Shown here piece after piece: positions 8,046 through 18,608 of a DNA stretch of 54,866 bases. The stretch's first letter is position 1. Each line of letters opens with the position of its first letter. Source of the DNA: a virus; the IMG/VR virus record IMGVR_UViG_3300033146_003306, positions 1 through 54,866 of that record; one strand, given 5' to 3'. A model generated the notes under the pieces. The model did no database searches, was not told the DNA's origin, and saw nothing but the letters and a program-made list of their open reading frames with translations. A program made the position numbers and the translations under genes.

Positions 8046-8327
8046 TTAACCTTCCTTTATTTTGTAATCAATATCTATTTTCATTTCTTCCATAAATCTA
8101 TCCTCGATCATCCCGTTGTAAAATGTATCAAGCGACCTCCTATAAGTTTTTATTATTTTCATTTTTTCTTCTTGCGTTTCATATTTAATATAAACAATTA
8201 CTTTTCCATCAGGAGAAGATAGATATGCTTTTTCTGACTCTTGCAATATATTTGATTTTATCTTGTCGATGTCGCATCCGGTTATGAACACCATTATAAT
8301 CAATACTAATATAAATTTTGTTTTCAT
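8046..8327 (-). CDS. small lipoprotein, 93 aa
   Basis: A classical lipoprotein signal: MKTK, a hydrophobic stretch, then lipobox ITGC with Cys18. The mature part (about 76 residues) is charged and helical, with no recognised domain. It would be exported and anchored in the cell envelope. A good AAAGGAAATTAAA site precedes the ATG. It lies between the polymerase and clamp-loader genes; the function is unknown. A superinfection-exclusion or host-envelope role is possible but unsupported. Confidence 0.7.
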   Translation of the reverse strand: MKTKFILVLIIMVFITGCDIDKIKSNILQESEKAYLSSPDGKVIVYIKYETQEEKMKIIKTYRRSLDTFYNGMIEDRFMEEMKIDIDYKIKEG

Positions 8328-8400
8328 TTTAATTTCCTTTATTTATTATTTACGTTACTTTACTATTTTTTTGTTTTGAGTTTGTCGTTCTGGTACGTAT

Positions 8401-8412
8401 ACTAAATTTAGT
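8401..8412. promoter_or_regulatory. palindromic site in the gap between polymerase and lipoprotein genes
   Basis: The sequence ACTAAATTTAGT is a perfect 12-bp palindrome. On the minus strand it directly follows TTG as TTGACTAAATTTAGTATAC. It shares GACT...AGTATA-type halves with the longer palindrome at 23664-23685, so both may bind one dimeric regulator. No convincing -10 box at proper spacing from the TTGACT is seen. Palindromes of this AT content can occur by chance. Confidence 0.3.
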
Positions 8413-8427
8413 CAATAAATAAAATAT

Positions 8428-11400
8428 TTATTTTTGCTTTATGCTAACATTTTTTTGATAAGGAAGAACAAACTGTAAATTGTCTTTTTGTAATTTTCTT
8501 GATGGTAATGTACTTTTATCATGGCACATCATTTCTGCTAATAATAATTGCATTTTATTTTCTGATTCAATTATCTGCATTTCGTCCTCATCGAATATAC
8601 TTATTTTTTTATGTTTTTGTTTTGTTTTTGCATAAAAATCAGCCTTGTCGTCAATGCCGTTTATGCAGTCAAACGGCATATAGAAAGTATTTGTTTGCTT
8701 ATTAAATGCCCATACGTGACCTTTGGACAATCCATATTTAGGTGTCATTATTTTATATTGCTTATGAATCATTAATTCAATCATTGTTAATTTCGACTTT
8801 GCTACGTCTTTGTGTTTTTCATCCCATTTAGCAAAAGATAACGCTGCGGCGTAAAATATTTCTGGACAATTAATTTTATACCACATACACCAATATGTAA
8901 TTAATGAGTATGATGCAGAGTGAGAGTTATGAGACACAATGCCATTTGCGATAAAATTATGCCCAACTGTTTCCATCTCTACATCGTATGTCATTTCTAA
9001 TCCGGCATCAACTATTTTTATTACTCTCGATCCTATAGTTGGTATTCCTTTTGAATACCTTTTTATCCTTTCTCCTTTTAAATAATCATATTTTTTGTGA
9101 CAATTGCTACACAAATAAAGTAAATTTTTATCTGCATGATATTTAGAAAAATCGCCTTTTAAAATTTCAAGTGGGATTATATGTGCATACTCATATGTGT
9201 GAGGTATTTCTGAGTCTTTTTTAATTCCACACCTTTCACATACTCCCATAGACCTTTTAAAAACAACCTTTTTTGATGCTTTTAGGGTAATTGACCTTCC
9301 ATCTATGAACCCTATATTTTTTTCACCTCTCTTGAATCCTTTGCCATTGTACGTCTCTCCTGTGCCCCTTGTCTTGTCAGCTATGTTCGTGTTGCTTTTA
9401 TTTGTCTTTTCATACTCTCCTTTTATAACTACAACGCTACCTATGGATAATGAATCAATTCTTTTATATCCATTATGCGTTAATATCTTGTGGTTATGAG
9501 TTCCTTTTATACTCATTCCATTTTCAAGAATCACCTTAAAAACAACTTTGATGCCGTTTTTGTAAATTTTTTTTATTTTTCCAGGACGTATTTTTCCATC
9601 GTCATCCATTTGTAGTACTGTGATTCCTTGTTTTTTGTATTTCTCTCCAACGTGACTATTGGAATACCAACTGTCATAAAGCTCTCTTATCGTCACTTCT
9701 ATTTTTGTGTGTTGATTTCCTGATACTATAATAACAACCGTATCGCCGGATAAGCATTTGTTAAATCCGTATGAAGCCCATTTAAGCAACCCATCCCAAA
9801 ACTCTTTGGCTTGCTCAGGTGATAATGTTTTTTGTTTTATACATCCTTGTCGGAACTTTTCCCAATAAGGCTCAAACTCTTTTGCTTCTCTTTTTTTTCC
9901 TATTATCTTTCTAATATTGTCTGCTTCTGAAAATGGCAGCCCTGCTAATTTAACAATGCATTCCATTACCTGCTCTTGATATGCAAGAACACCGTATGTC
10001 TTTCTTGTTATCTCTGTATAAAACGGGTGTATGTCGTCCCACTTAGTGCCGTTTTTTCTGTCAATGTACATATCTGTCATGCCAGAATCCATTGGCCCAG
10101 GCCTTACCAACGCAAGGCAAGCCGACAGATCATCAAAATTGTTAGGCTTCATTTTTTTAACAACCTGGGTTGATGCCTTTGCTTCTATTTGAAACGCCCC
10201 TAATGTGTTTCCGGAGGATATCTCTTTAAATACATTTCTATTATCCATTGCGATATCTTCCCATTCAATACCGGATTCTCTTCTGCAATTATGGATAACA
10301 TCAAGTGTTGCTAACCCTAATACATCGAGCTTTAACAATCCGTTGTCTTCACAATCACCCATTATTGTTCCGCATATTCTTTTTACTGATTTTCCTTTGT
10401 CTCTTAATATGGTGCATTGACTACCTGACATCAACGACTTTTTATTAACTATTATTCCTGATGCATGAATTGAAGTGCCTCTGATACTCCCTTGACTTTT
10501 TTTTATGTAATCAACAACATGAGGGTATTTATTATTGAATATCCTTCCATATGCAGAGTTTAAACCTTCCTCTAAATGATCTCCTTCGTATGAAAAACAT
10601 GACTTTGCGAAAACATCAACTTCTTTAAGATTAATATCAAAAACCCTTGACACGTCCCTAACGGCCGTTTTTGCCCCCATTCTTAATAAGGTGACAATAT
10701 ATCCTGTCCTATCTTTTCCGTATGTTTCTGTTATATATTTGACTATCTCATGTCTTCTTTTTTGTGAAAAATCAATATCAATATCTGGATAATCATTTCT
10801 TTGCTCGTTAAGAAATCTTGCAAAGATTAAGTTATGTTCAATTGGATCAAGATGCGTCAAATTAAGAAGGTAAGAAACCAATGATCCAGAACAACTTCCA
10901 CGTCCAGGGCCGACAGGTATATCAACTGACCTTGCAAAATCAACTACATCCTTAACTATTAAAAAATACCTGCACAAATCTTTTTTCTCAAACAGGTCAA
11001 ATTCCTCATTTAGCCTTTGTATGTATATTTCATACTTATCTGCTTTTTCTTTGTTCCCTGCAAAATAAAATTCAGGAGTTTCATTTTCTGCAATTGAAAT
11101 ATCTATATTTAACTTGTTCTTGAACCCTTCCATGCAGCTCTGCCATAAAACATCGCTTGCTGATCTATTTGTCTTTTGTTTTATCTTTGGGGGTATTGGA
11201 AGAATTATTTTCTTCTTATTGATTTCCACGTTACATTCATCTGCAATTGACTGTGTATTTCGTATTGATATTTCTATTTCTTCTTTTGGAATAAAATCGT
11301 GCTTATAATTAAGGCATTCTTGTTCGCTCCATAAATAATATGTATCGCAAGGCAGTTTTATTCTGTTCTTGTCTGTCATTTTACCACGGGTGGCAACTGT

Positions 11401-12018
11401 CATTAATACGTCTTGAAGATTTGACTGCGTTTTATCTGGATAATGAGCATCGCAAGTCATAATTAAATCAAGGTTATACTTTAATGCATAATTATACACT
11501 TTCTTATTAAAATCGTAGTGTAACTTTAAGTCATGAGGTTGTATCTCACAAACAATATCTGCGTTATTTTCAAGCAACACTTGTATGTGCTGATCTGCTC
11601 TTGAATTATTTAGCCAACCACCTGGGCAGGCTGTTGAAATTATTATATTTCTTAAGTCTATTTCAAGTATTTTTTTTATGTCTATTTTTGGTTTATAGTA
11701 AAATCCATGAATATTTGCATATGAGCAAAGTGCTTGAAGGTCTTTGAAACCTTGATTATTTTTTGCAAGCATAAGCATATGGGTTGATTGACGTGTTTTT
11801 ATTAATACATCGTCTACAAAATAAAACTCAGCCCCGAATAGAGGTTTTATATCGTGTTTTTTACATGCAGATTGTAGCTGAATTGCGGACAACATATTTC
11901 CGTGTTCTGTTAATGCTATCGCTGATTGACCTAATTCTTTTGCTTTTAACACCCATTTTTCAGGAGATGACACACCGTCTAATGACGAAAACTCTGAATG
12001 GTTGTGAAGGTGTATCAT
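8428..12018 (-). CDS. dnaE: DNA polymerase III alpha subunit (DnaE type) containing an HNH intein
   Basis: 1196 residues before splicing, about 919 after removal of residues 755-1031. The N-terminal PHP domain is intact in its metal motifs (HLHNHSEFSSLDG, LTEHGNM, GAEFY, CDAHY). The C-family polymerase core has GPGRGSCSGSLVSY, the catalytic PDIDIDF (about residues 409-415) and KLDVLGL (third Asp, about residue 565). The C-terminal extein resumes at SHSASYSLITYW. The spliced protein is shorter than bacterial DnaE (about 1160), apparently lacking the C-terminal OB and tau-binding regions, so it probably works with the phage clamp and loader. The ATG at 12018 follows AAAGGAAAATTAA. This is the replicative polymerase of the phage. 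Confidence 0.93.
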   Translation of the reverse strand: MIHLHNHSEFSSLDGVSSPEKWVLKAKELGQSAIALTEHGNMLSAIQLQSACKKHDIKPLFGAEFYFVDDVLIKTRQSTHMLMLAKNNQGFKDLQALCSYANIHGFYYKPKIDIKKILEIDLRNIIISTACPGGWLNNSRADQHIQVLLENNADIVCEIQPHDLKLHYDFNKKVYNYALKYNLDLIMTCDAHYPDKTQSNLQDVLMTVATRGKMTDKNRIKLPCDTYYLWSEQECLNYKHDFIPKEEIEISIRNTQSIADECNVEINKKKIILPIPPKIKQKTNRSASDVLWQSCMEGFKNKLNIDISIAENETPEFYFAGNKEKADKYEIYIQRLNEEFDLFEKKDLCRYFLIVKDVVDFARSVDIPVGPGRGSCSGSLVSYLLNLTHLDPIEHNLIFARFLNEQRNDYPDIDIDFSQKRRHEIVKYITETYGKDRTGYIVTLLRMGAKTAVRDVSRVFDINLKEVDVFAKSCFSYEGDHLEEGLNSAYGRIFNNKYPHVVDYIKKSQGSIRGTSIHASGIIVNKKSLMSGSQCTILRDKGKSVKRICGTIMGDCEDNGLLKLDVLGLATLDVIHNCRRESGIEWEDIAMDNRNVFKEISSGNTLGAFQIEAKASTQVVKKMKPNNFDDLSACLALVRPGPMDSGMTDMYIDRKNGTKWDDIHPFYTEITRKTYGVLAYQEQVMECIVKLAGLPFSEADNIRKIIGKKREAKEFEPYWEKFRQGCIKQKTLSPEQAKEFWDGLLKWASYGFNKCLSGDTVVIIVSGNQHTKIEVTIRELYDSWYSNSHVGEKYKKQGITVLQMDDDGKIRPGKIKKIYKNGIKVVFKVILENGMSIKGTHNHKILTHNGYKRIDSLSIGSVVVIKGEYEKTNKSNTNIADKTRGTGETYNGKGFKRGEKNIGFIDGRSITLKASKKVVFKRSMGVCERCGIKKDSEIPHTYEYAHIIPLEILKGDFSKYHADKNLLYLCSNCHKKYDYLKGERIKRYSKGIPTIGSRVIKIVDAGLEMTYDVEMETVGHNFIANGIVSHNSHSASYSLITYWCMWYKINCPEIFYAAALSFAKWDEKHKDVAKSKLTMIELMIHKQYKIMTPKYGLSKGHVWAFNKQTNTFYMPFDCINGIDDKADFYAKTKQKHKKISIFDEDEMQIIESENKMQLLLAEMMCHDKSTLPSRKLQKDNLQFVLPYQKNVSIKQK
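8926..9756 (-). mobile_element. HNH-type intein inserted in DnaE (residues 755-1031)
   Basis: 277 residues between extein sequences SYGFNK and SHSASY. The N-terminal splice block starts CLSGDTVV (Cys1), block B has GTHNHKILT (the T-x-x-H motif), and the C-terminal end reads HNFIANGIVSHN, with Ser as the +1 nucleophile. All residues needed for splicing appear present. Between the Hint halves lies an HNH homing endonuclease: CERCG (about residue 927), AHIIPLE and LYLCSNCHKKYD. Insertion falls in the strongly conserved YGFNKSHS stretch of the polymerase, typical of intein targets; cyanobacterial split DnaE inteins use a site a few residues away (before CFNKSHS). Confidence 0.9.
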
Positions 12019-12054
12019 TTTTTTAATTTTCCTTTTTTTATTTATTTTTTTTAT

Positions 12055-12077
12055 ATCAGGACAAAAAATATCCTGAT
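12055..12077. repeat. inverted repeat upstream of the polymerase gene
   Basis: ATCAGGA and TCCTGAT flank a 9-base AT loop in the 67-base gap between the DUF551 gene and dnaE. In the transcript it would form a short hairpin about 37 bases before the dnaE start. No T-run follows it on the minus strand, so it is not a standard terminator; it could be an operator or an mRNA structure. Confidence 0.4.
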
Positions 12078-12085
12078 AGTCTATA

Positions 12086-12388
12086 CTATTTAGGAATGCT
12101 CAGGATTCTCATCCAGTGAGTTATAATTGATGCATAAATAGGGATGTAATTGTACTCTCCATTTTCGCTAAGTTCGTACCATCCCTCCGGAAAATGAGAG
12201 ATTCCTAATTCTTCATCAAACTCACATCCGCAATCATAGTCATTGCAATTGCACTCAATGCTTTTTTTAGAAACAAGCATTCCCATTACTGTTTTTCTCT
12301 TATTTCCTATCTTGCCCACATAAGAAATAATTACTTTTTTATTACTTTCTGGTAGTTTATCCGTTATACATATCCATTTTTGACACAT
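12086..12388 (-). CDS. DUF551-type protein with Cys-rich insert
   Basis: 100 residues. It begins with a WICITDKLPESNKKVIISY segment and ends with ITHWMRILSIPK, the hallmarks of DUF551 (W-I-x-v-x-d-x-L-P...v-I-x-Y ... v-T-H-W-M-x-x-P). Such proteins are common in phages and prophages; their function is unknown. The middle contains a cysteine-rich insert CNCNDYDCGC that may bind metal. It sits between the clamp-like protein and polymerase genes. Confidence 0.7.
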   Translation of the reverse strand: MCQKWICITDKLPESNKKVIISYVGKIGNKRKTVMGMLVSKKSIECNCNDYDCGCEFDEELGISHFPEGWYELSENGEYNYIPIYASIITHWMRILSIPK

Positions 12389-12407
12389 ATTATATCCCTT
12401 TTTTATA

Positions 12408-14006
<1,599 letters not shown>

Positions 14007-14017
14007 ATTTATTTCCT

Positions 14018-14536
14018 TTATAGTAAATTATTTTTGTTACAAAACGCCTGTGCATCATCAAGGAACTCTCCTAATGTTGAGTTATTATAAATATGCCAAT
14101 CATATTTATAATTAAACACACCTTGATCTGCTTCATTATTAGGGATATTCTCTTGTTTTTTTTCATTAACAATAAGTACCGCTTCACACTTTTCTTTAAA
14201 CTTATTTTTATATTTCTGTATTTCTTCTGGTTCTCTGCACATAACAGTAATTATTTTTTCAGGAGAATGCGTCCAAATAGCAGATATCTCTGCGGCAACA
14301 TATCTAAATATACGATCATCATATGCCGTCATTGCTATCCTCATGTCGTTCCATAGTTTTCTTTTTTTGTCTGTTTTTGGCTCTATCTCAACGCCCATAT
14401 ATTTTTCACAAAATCTTTTAACTTGATCTATTGTGCTTATTTTTCTTATTCCATTTTTTGATAACATATCAATGAAATTCACAAAAGTGTCTTTTCCTGC
14501 TTCTGCTACTCCGTTAATAATAATTAATTTTGACAT
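14018..14536 (-). CDS. deoxynucleoside monophosphate kinase-like P-loop protein
   Basis: 172 residues. It starts KLIIINGVAEAGKDTFVNF: a P-loop with GKD-T instead of GK-S/T-x, characteristic of phage dNMP kinases and related adenylate-kinase-like enzymes. A central VMCREPEEIQKYK resembles the R-E-P region contacting substrates, and VLIVN occurs before the C-terminal segment. It would phosphorylate dNMPs for replication. It lies between the helicase and clamp-like genes. The length is somewhat below T4 dNMP kinase (about 240), so a divergent member is likely. Confidence 0.65.
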   Translation of the reverse strand: MSKLIIINGVAEAGKDTFVNFIDMLSKNGIRKISTIDQVKRFCEKYMGVEIEPKTDKKRKLWNDMRIAMTAYDDRIFRYVAAEISAIWTHSPEKIITVMCREPEEIQKYKNKFKEKCEAVLIVNEKKQENIPNNEADQGVFNYKYDWHIYNNSTLGEFLDDAQAFCNKNNLL

Positions 14537-14580
14537 TATTTATCCTTTTTTTTAATATACGCTCTTTTTCTGCGTAAAAA

Positions 14581-14715
14581 TTATCTATTTCGATATCGAG
14601 TTTTCCTTAGCTCAGCCGCAGCATTTATTGTTAATTTTTGATTGCAGTAATTGTCTATACACATCATGACTGGAAACAGGTTGCTCTCTATTTTGCATTC
14701 AGCTTTTACACTCAC
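14581..14715 (-). CDS. small ORF with GTG start, 44 aa
   Basis: GTG at 14715 shares its first base with the TAG stop of the helicase gene and has GGGGAG eight bases upstream, a tight translational-coupling arrangement. The peptide (VSVKAECKIESNLFP... ending RKTRYRNR) has three cysteines (Cys7, Cys19, Cys24) and a basic end. No recognised function. It occupies otherwise empty space between the helicase and kinase genes. Confidence 0.4.
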   Translation of the reverse strand: MSVKAECKIESNLFPVMMCIDNYCNQKLTINAAAELRKTRYRNR

Positions 14716-16265
14716 TATTCATCTCCCCAATATGTATCAAGCACTGGTTTTCCTATTTCAAGCCGCTGTAAACAATATAAAACTTTCCCTTTTGTCCCTT
14801 TTCCAAACCTTTGTTTTATATCCATTGCCCTGAATATCCCCCTTGTCTTTTCTTCATTTGTTTGTAAAATCCTTATTCCTGAGTCCATTAAGTGCATCTT
14901 TTTTCTGCTTCCAAACAGCTTTCCTTCATCGTTTTCCTGGCTTGCTGATACTATTGCAATATGCCTTTTCTGTGCTATTGCTTTTAAGTCTCCGTGTATC
15001 TGGTTTAACCCTAATCTTTCGTCTCTTCTATTGTCCTTTTTCATTTCATCTGCATAATCAATAACTCCTAAGTCAATTAAAATATTTTGATGATGGTACA
15101 AATTATGCAAATATGCTTCATAGTCATCTGTCGATAAATCTTCTCGGGGGAAATCGTCTATATATATTCCTGCGTTAACTAATCCTGACTCACTTAAAAC
15201 ATCAAGGTATTCTATTGATTTATCTGCTGTAGCATAGTTAGCTTTTTCAACTTTGTACCATGTTGATGGTTTAAAATATTTTGCACTTGACAGAGGAGTC
15301 GTTTCTTTGCACTTAGTGCAACATATGTGATCTGAATACATATCGAAATCGTGATATGTAGGTATTGTGTATTTTGTTTCTTCTTTAAATCCTGACTTCA
15401 CTGTTCTTGATGTTGCAATAGGATCGACTGATCTTTCACATTCACCTGTCTGGTTAAAGTAACAATCCCATACAGGAATAAACAGTTTATCGTCTTTTTC
15501 TTTGTACAAGCACAGCCCTGACAACATATGTTGTACTCTTAGGTTTGTTTGAAGATTTGTCATCTCTAAAGGCGTAAGTGCAGTCTCTATTCCTGACATT
15601 GCACCATGAAGTGCTATCCACGATAAAAACCAACTTTTACCTATTCCTGATCCCGCTTGTATTAAATAATACCCACCCCTTCTTATAGGCCCTATCATCT
15701 CTCCTATTGCCCCCGGAAGATTTAAAAGTACCTCCCTTTTATCAGACTCATAGCTCTCAATTAAAAATTCTTTATCAGTTAATGCATTAACTGACTTGTT
15801 ATACTCTGCGTCAATAGTTTCAAAACTATTACATACTTGTTCTGCTTTTTTGTATTCTTTTCCTTTTATCATTTCTCCAAGTGTTTCATGGAGTCTTGAT
15901 AATTTGATATGAGTTAAATGATCTGTTGCATTCTTTAAATGAAAGTCTGTGTTGTATAATTTATCAGGTTTATAATTTTCGAGGTCTAAATTGATACTGA
16001 CTAAAAATGTTTTTATTAATTCTTTTTGGTCAGGGTCAATTCTTGTTATGTTATTATATAAATCTTGAATGTGTTGACCAGGAGCTTGATCATACTCTTT
16101 ATAGTACTCTATACATAAATCAGCTATTGTATTTGTATATGGCATTTTCAAGCTGTTTTTTTTATATGTCTTTTCTATTTTTTGTAAAAAATCTGTATTT
16201 AATATCATTTGTGTAATGATATCTCTTTCTATCTTAGAAGAATCAATCTGCTTTTTTTTAATCAT
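14715..16265 (-). CDS. replicative DNA helicase, DnaB-like
   Basis: 516 residues. A helical N-terminal domain (about 1-160) is followed by a RecA-type helicase domain: Walker A AGSGIGKS (204-211), a Walker B-type strand ILIDLGVIDYADEM (395-408) and a VSASQ sensor-type motif (about 439-443). Between Walker A and B there is a large insert with Cys268, Cys276, Cys315/316 and Cys319 (CYFNQTGEC, CCTKC) that looks like a zinc ribbon; DnaB proteins normally lack this. It would unwind the fork 5'-3' as a hexamer, loaded by the DnaC-like ATPase at 20.4-21.2 kb. Confidence 0.85.
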   Translation of the reverse strand: MIKKKQIDSSKIERDIITQMILNTDFLQKIEKTYKKNSLKMPYTNTIADLCIEYYKEYDQAPGQHIQDLYNNITRIDPDQKELIKTFLVSINLDLENYKPDKLYNTDFHLKNATDHLTHIKLSRLHETLGEMIKGKEYKKAEQVCNSFETIDAEYNKSVNALTDKEFLIESYESDKREVLLNLPGAIGEMIGPIRRGGYYLIQAGSGIGKSWFLSWIALHGAMSGIETALTPLEMTNLQTNLRVQHMLSGLCLYKEKDDKLFIPVWDCYFNQTGECERSVDPIATSRTVKSGFKEETKYTIPTYHDFDMYSDHICCTKCKETTPLSSAKYFKPSTWYKVEKANYATADKSIEYLDVLSESGLVNAGIYIDDFPREDLSTDDYEAYLHNLYHHQNILIDLGVIDYADEMKKDNRRDERLGLNQIHGDLKAIAQKRHIAIVSASQENDEGKLFGSRKKMHLMDSGIRILQTNEEKTRGIFRAMDIKQRFGKGTKGKVLYCLQRLEIGKPVLDTYWGDE

Positions 16266-16280
16266 TTTAATTTTCTTTTT

Positions 16281-16634
16281 TTATTTTGTTATTTTATTTA
16301 ATTCTATTAGTCTTTCAAGATTGATATTTAATTGCTTTGTTATGAAGTCAACGTCATTTTGAACAATTAGTCTGTATGAAGAATGTTTAACTGTTACTGT
16401 CTGTCCATTAACAGATATTTTTATTGTATTATTGTCAGGCAAAACATTTACTATTCTATCCAACCTTGATTTTAATTGTTTGATACTTGCAATTGTTTTT
16501 TTTGTTTTTTCAAGCTGAATGTCAAGAGTTTTGATTAAATTGTTTGACGTTAGTTTTGTGGCTTTTGTGTTTTTGATTACATCTATTTCTTTATTAGCAA
16601 GTCCTTTGCGGTTATCCCTTCCTAATACAACCAT
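16281..16634 (-). CDS. hypothetical coiled-coil protein, 117 aa
   Basis: Lysine-rich; a helical heptad-like stretch spans about residues 32-66 (NLIKTLDIQLEKTKKTIA), followed by a short beta-like segment TIKISVNGQTVTVKHSSY and another helix. It follows the gene at 16.7-17.1 kb by a few bases and precedes the helicase gene, with the common AAAGGAAAATTAAA ribosome binding region. Function unknown. Confidence 0.6.
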   Translation of the reverse strand: MVVLGRDNRKGLANKEIDVIKNTKATKLTSNNLIKTLDIQLEKTKKTIASIKQLKSRLDRIVNVLPDNNTIKISVNGQTVTVKHSSYRLIVQNDVDFITKQLNINLERLIELNKITK

Positions 16635-16660
16635 TTTAATTTTCCTTTTTTTAATTTAAT

Positions 16661-17071
16661 TTATATTTTATTATCAGCAATGTCATTTATAGCCATTTGT
16701 ATCCCCACAATTGTTTTTCTAGAAATTATCTTTTTTCCGTTTGGGTCATCCTCTGCTTTTATTTCATAAATTGAAAATGACCTGGTTGACCTGAAATACG
16801 CAAATGAATATGGCTTACCATTTATATATTTAATTACAATCGGAGTAATTCCTCCGTTATTCTTTTTTATTATTGATGCTATGCCTTGTATCCTGTTTGC
16901 AAGTTCATTCACCACTATCGCAGGGTGAAGTTTTGCGAGTCTTTGTCTTTCATCTATAGGTGATTCTTTTGATACTTGCTTGTAATTAAATACTTTTGTT
17001 TCATTCTCTTTTCTGTCTTTGCCGTTTTTATTATTTTTATTTGATTTAAAATAATCAATTATATTTTTCAT
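16661..17071 (-). CDS. hypothetical protein, 136 aa
   Basis: Charged N-terminus (poly Asn/Lys) then a compact domain with strands ITPIVIKYINGKPYSFAYF and FSIYEIKAEDD. No recognised motif. It is the first of two small genes leading into the DnaB-like helicase, so it may be a replication accessory, but only the context suggests that. Confidence 0.55.
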   Translation of the reverse strand: MKNIIDYFKSNKNNKNGKDRKENETKVFNYKQVSKESPIDERQRLAKLHPAIVVNELANRIQGIASIIKKNNGGITPIVIKYINGKPYSFAYFRSTRSFSIYEIKAEDDPNGKKIISRKTIVGIQMAINDIADNKI

Positions 17072-17165
17072 GTCTTTACTTTCTATTTACGTTAATGTTC
17101 AATTTTTTAATTTCTCTTTATTATTTATTACTTATACTTACTTTATTAATTTTTTAAAATACTTT

Positions 17166-17582
17166 TTATTTTATGTTTAATTTTATTTGATTTATTATTT
17201 TTAATAAAAAAACTATGTCGCATTCAGGAATGACATTTTTAATCACCCATAAAGACTGAAATTTGTTGTTTATTACTATAAGTTCCGGTGGAATATTTTT
17301 TATCTCTTTATTTAGAATATTTAAAAACTCATAAAATGTTATTTGTTTTATTTTTAAAACTGATTCCGCCACACTTAAGACATCTAAAACTTTCTGTCTA
17401 TACATTGGATTTTTTTCAAGGACTTTATACGCCGCAACTTGAATAATTATGTTTGCTGTTTGTTTATCTACTGTCTTTGAAATTATTGAGTCTTCACAAT
17501 TATCAATATTAGTAGTAACATTAAGTATTCCGCACCCTGACAATGCACATATAAGCATAGTAATTAATAGTATTTTTCTCAT
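17166..17582 (-). CDS. lipoprotein, 138 aa
   Basis: The ATG at 17582 (MRKILLITMLICALSGCG) follows GAGAGGAAACA and gives a clean lipoprotein signal with lipobox LSGC, Cys17. An in-frame ATG at 17684 would bury the signal behind 34 residues, so it is rejected. The mature part is helical with Cys22 after lipidation and another Cys near the C-terminus (IPECDIVFLL). No known domain. Exported to the envelope; perhaps lysis or exclusion, unproven. Confidence 0.65.
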   Translation of the reverse strand: MRKILLITMLICALSGCGILNVTTNIDNCEDSIISKTVDKQTANIIIQVAAYKVLEKNPMYRQKVLDVLSVAESVLKIKQITFYEFLNILNKEIKNIPPELIVINNKFQSLWVIKNVIPECDIVFLLKIINQIKLNIK

Positions 17583-17686
17583 TGTTTCCTCTCTTCTTTT
17601 TATTGATTTTTTTATTCTTGTATTTATTCCGCACTTGACATTGACATTCTCAAAACAAAGAATCAACGCACTTTCCTCCTTCATGA

Positions 17687-17869
17687 TTACATATTTTGAT
17701 ATTGATGTTTTGTGCTAACTCTCTCAGGCGTCAACTTTGTTTTACTTAAATTATCTACGTCAATCTTGAATTTAACACTTGCCATTCCTTTAAGTTCTTT
17801 TCCGTCGATTAAGACTTTGTTTCCACAAGCTTTGCCATTAGATATTATCTGTATGTTCTCTGATTTCAT
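17687..17869 (-). CDS. hypothetical phage protein, 60 aa
   Basis: The core VLIDGKELKGMASVKFKIDV is a beta-rich segment of a kind I recall from small phage proteins. The ATG at 17869 (MKSENIQIIS) gives a natural start; the frame is open up to a TTG at 17920 that would overlap the preceding gene. Only a weak purine stretch precedes the ATG. Function unknown. Confidence 0.5.
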   Translation of the reverse strand: MKSENIQIISNGKACGNKVLIDGKELKGMASVKFKIDVDNLSKTKLTPERVSTKHQYQNM

Positions 17870-17891
17870 TTTTTTCTTTTCAAATATTACT

Positions 17892-18278
17892 TTATAATTT
17901 TTGAAAATGACTGCCGCCAAACATCCTAACAGCAGAGTACATTAACGTTCTTTTCCATATAGAAACACCGAGATGCTTCATTGCTTCCAAAAAAATAAAA
18001 TCTGCCTGTTTTCTTGATATAAACCTATCGCAATCAACACTGTATAAAAAATCATGTATTACAGTTGCCTTTCCGTATTTTCCGTAAGGGGGGAAATAAC
18101 CTTGTATTGCTTTCGGTATGCTTCCAAAATTAGTCAAAAAACCTTCTGGGGCAGTATACGTTATACCTGACTCTGAAATGTACCTAAATGGTTTTTTTAA
18201 CATAAAATACCCTACATTGTTATCTACAGGTGTAACGACCAATTCTACTGGAAATCTAAATTTTGAACCAGCTCTCAT
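17892..18278 (-). CDS. DUF1353 family protein
   Basis: 128 residues with the DUF1353 landmarks: APEGFLTNFGSIPKAI (like P-x-G-f-x-t-D-f-a-S-I-P), YGKYGKATVIHDFLY (G-x-y-x-x-A-x-V-x-H-D-x-L-Y), then ISRKQADFIFLEAMKHLGV and a C-terminal MYSAVRMFGG. These are frequent in tailed-phage genomes; the function is not established. It begins right after the 109-residue gene (adjacent), so it is part of the same small operon. Confidence 0.8.
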   Translation of the reverse strand: MRAGSKFRFPVELVVTPVDNNVGYFMLKKPFRYISESGITYTAPEGFLTNFGSIPKAIQGYFPPYGKYGKATVIHDFLYSVDCDRFISRKQADFIFLEAMKHLGVSIWKRTLMYSAVRMFGGSHFQKL

Positions 18279-18608
18279 TTATTTCACCTCCGGTTTTCCA
18301 TAAACTTTAACTATTTCTAATTGAAGGTCGGCAGATGCTTGTTTTTTTGATTCTATTGCTTGCATTAACGCCATTTGCAACCTTATTTTTTCTGGTATTT
18401 TTAATAAATACTTTAAGTTTCCCCCTACAGCTTTTACACATTCTTTTTTTGCGTGTTTCTGGTCTTTAATGCATTGCTTTAATAACGACAATCTATGATT
18501 CATCTGCTTTGAAGTAGAAGACAATAGTATTTTTATTTTTATTCTTGATGTCTGCTCTTTGCATCTTTTATATTTTTCTATTTGAGAAAAGCCTTTTATA
18601 TAGTCCAT
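18279..18608 (-). CDS. hypothetical helical protein, 109 aa, start inside a hairpin
   Basis: Basic, helical, with three cysteines (KRCKEQ, KQCIKDQ, KECVKA) spaced irregularly. No known domain. Its ribosome binding site AAAAGGA lies in the loop of a perfect 15-bp stem and its ATG lies in the 3' arm of the stem (see 18600-18640), so translation is probably controlled by RNA structure. It follows the methyltransferase gene. Confidence 0.6.
   Translation of the reverse strand: MDYIKGFSQIEKYKRCKEQTSRIKIKILLSSTSKQMNHRLSLLKQCIKDQKHAKKECVKAVGGNLKYLLKIPEKIRLQMALMQAIESKKQASADLQLEIVKVYGKPEVK

Noticed and set aside
7755-8222. Plus-strand open frames of 100-155 codons opposite several genes (for example here, 22067-22528 and 13648-14115)
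   Set aside because: They mirror strongly supported minus-strand genes, lack ribosome binding sites and known motifs, and arise from the AT-rich codon bias.
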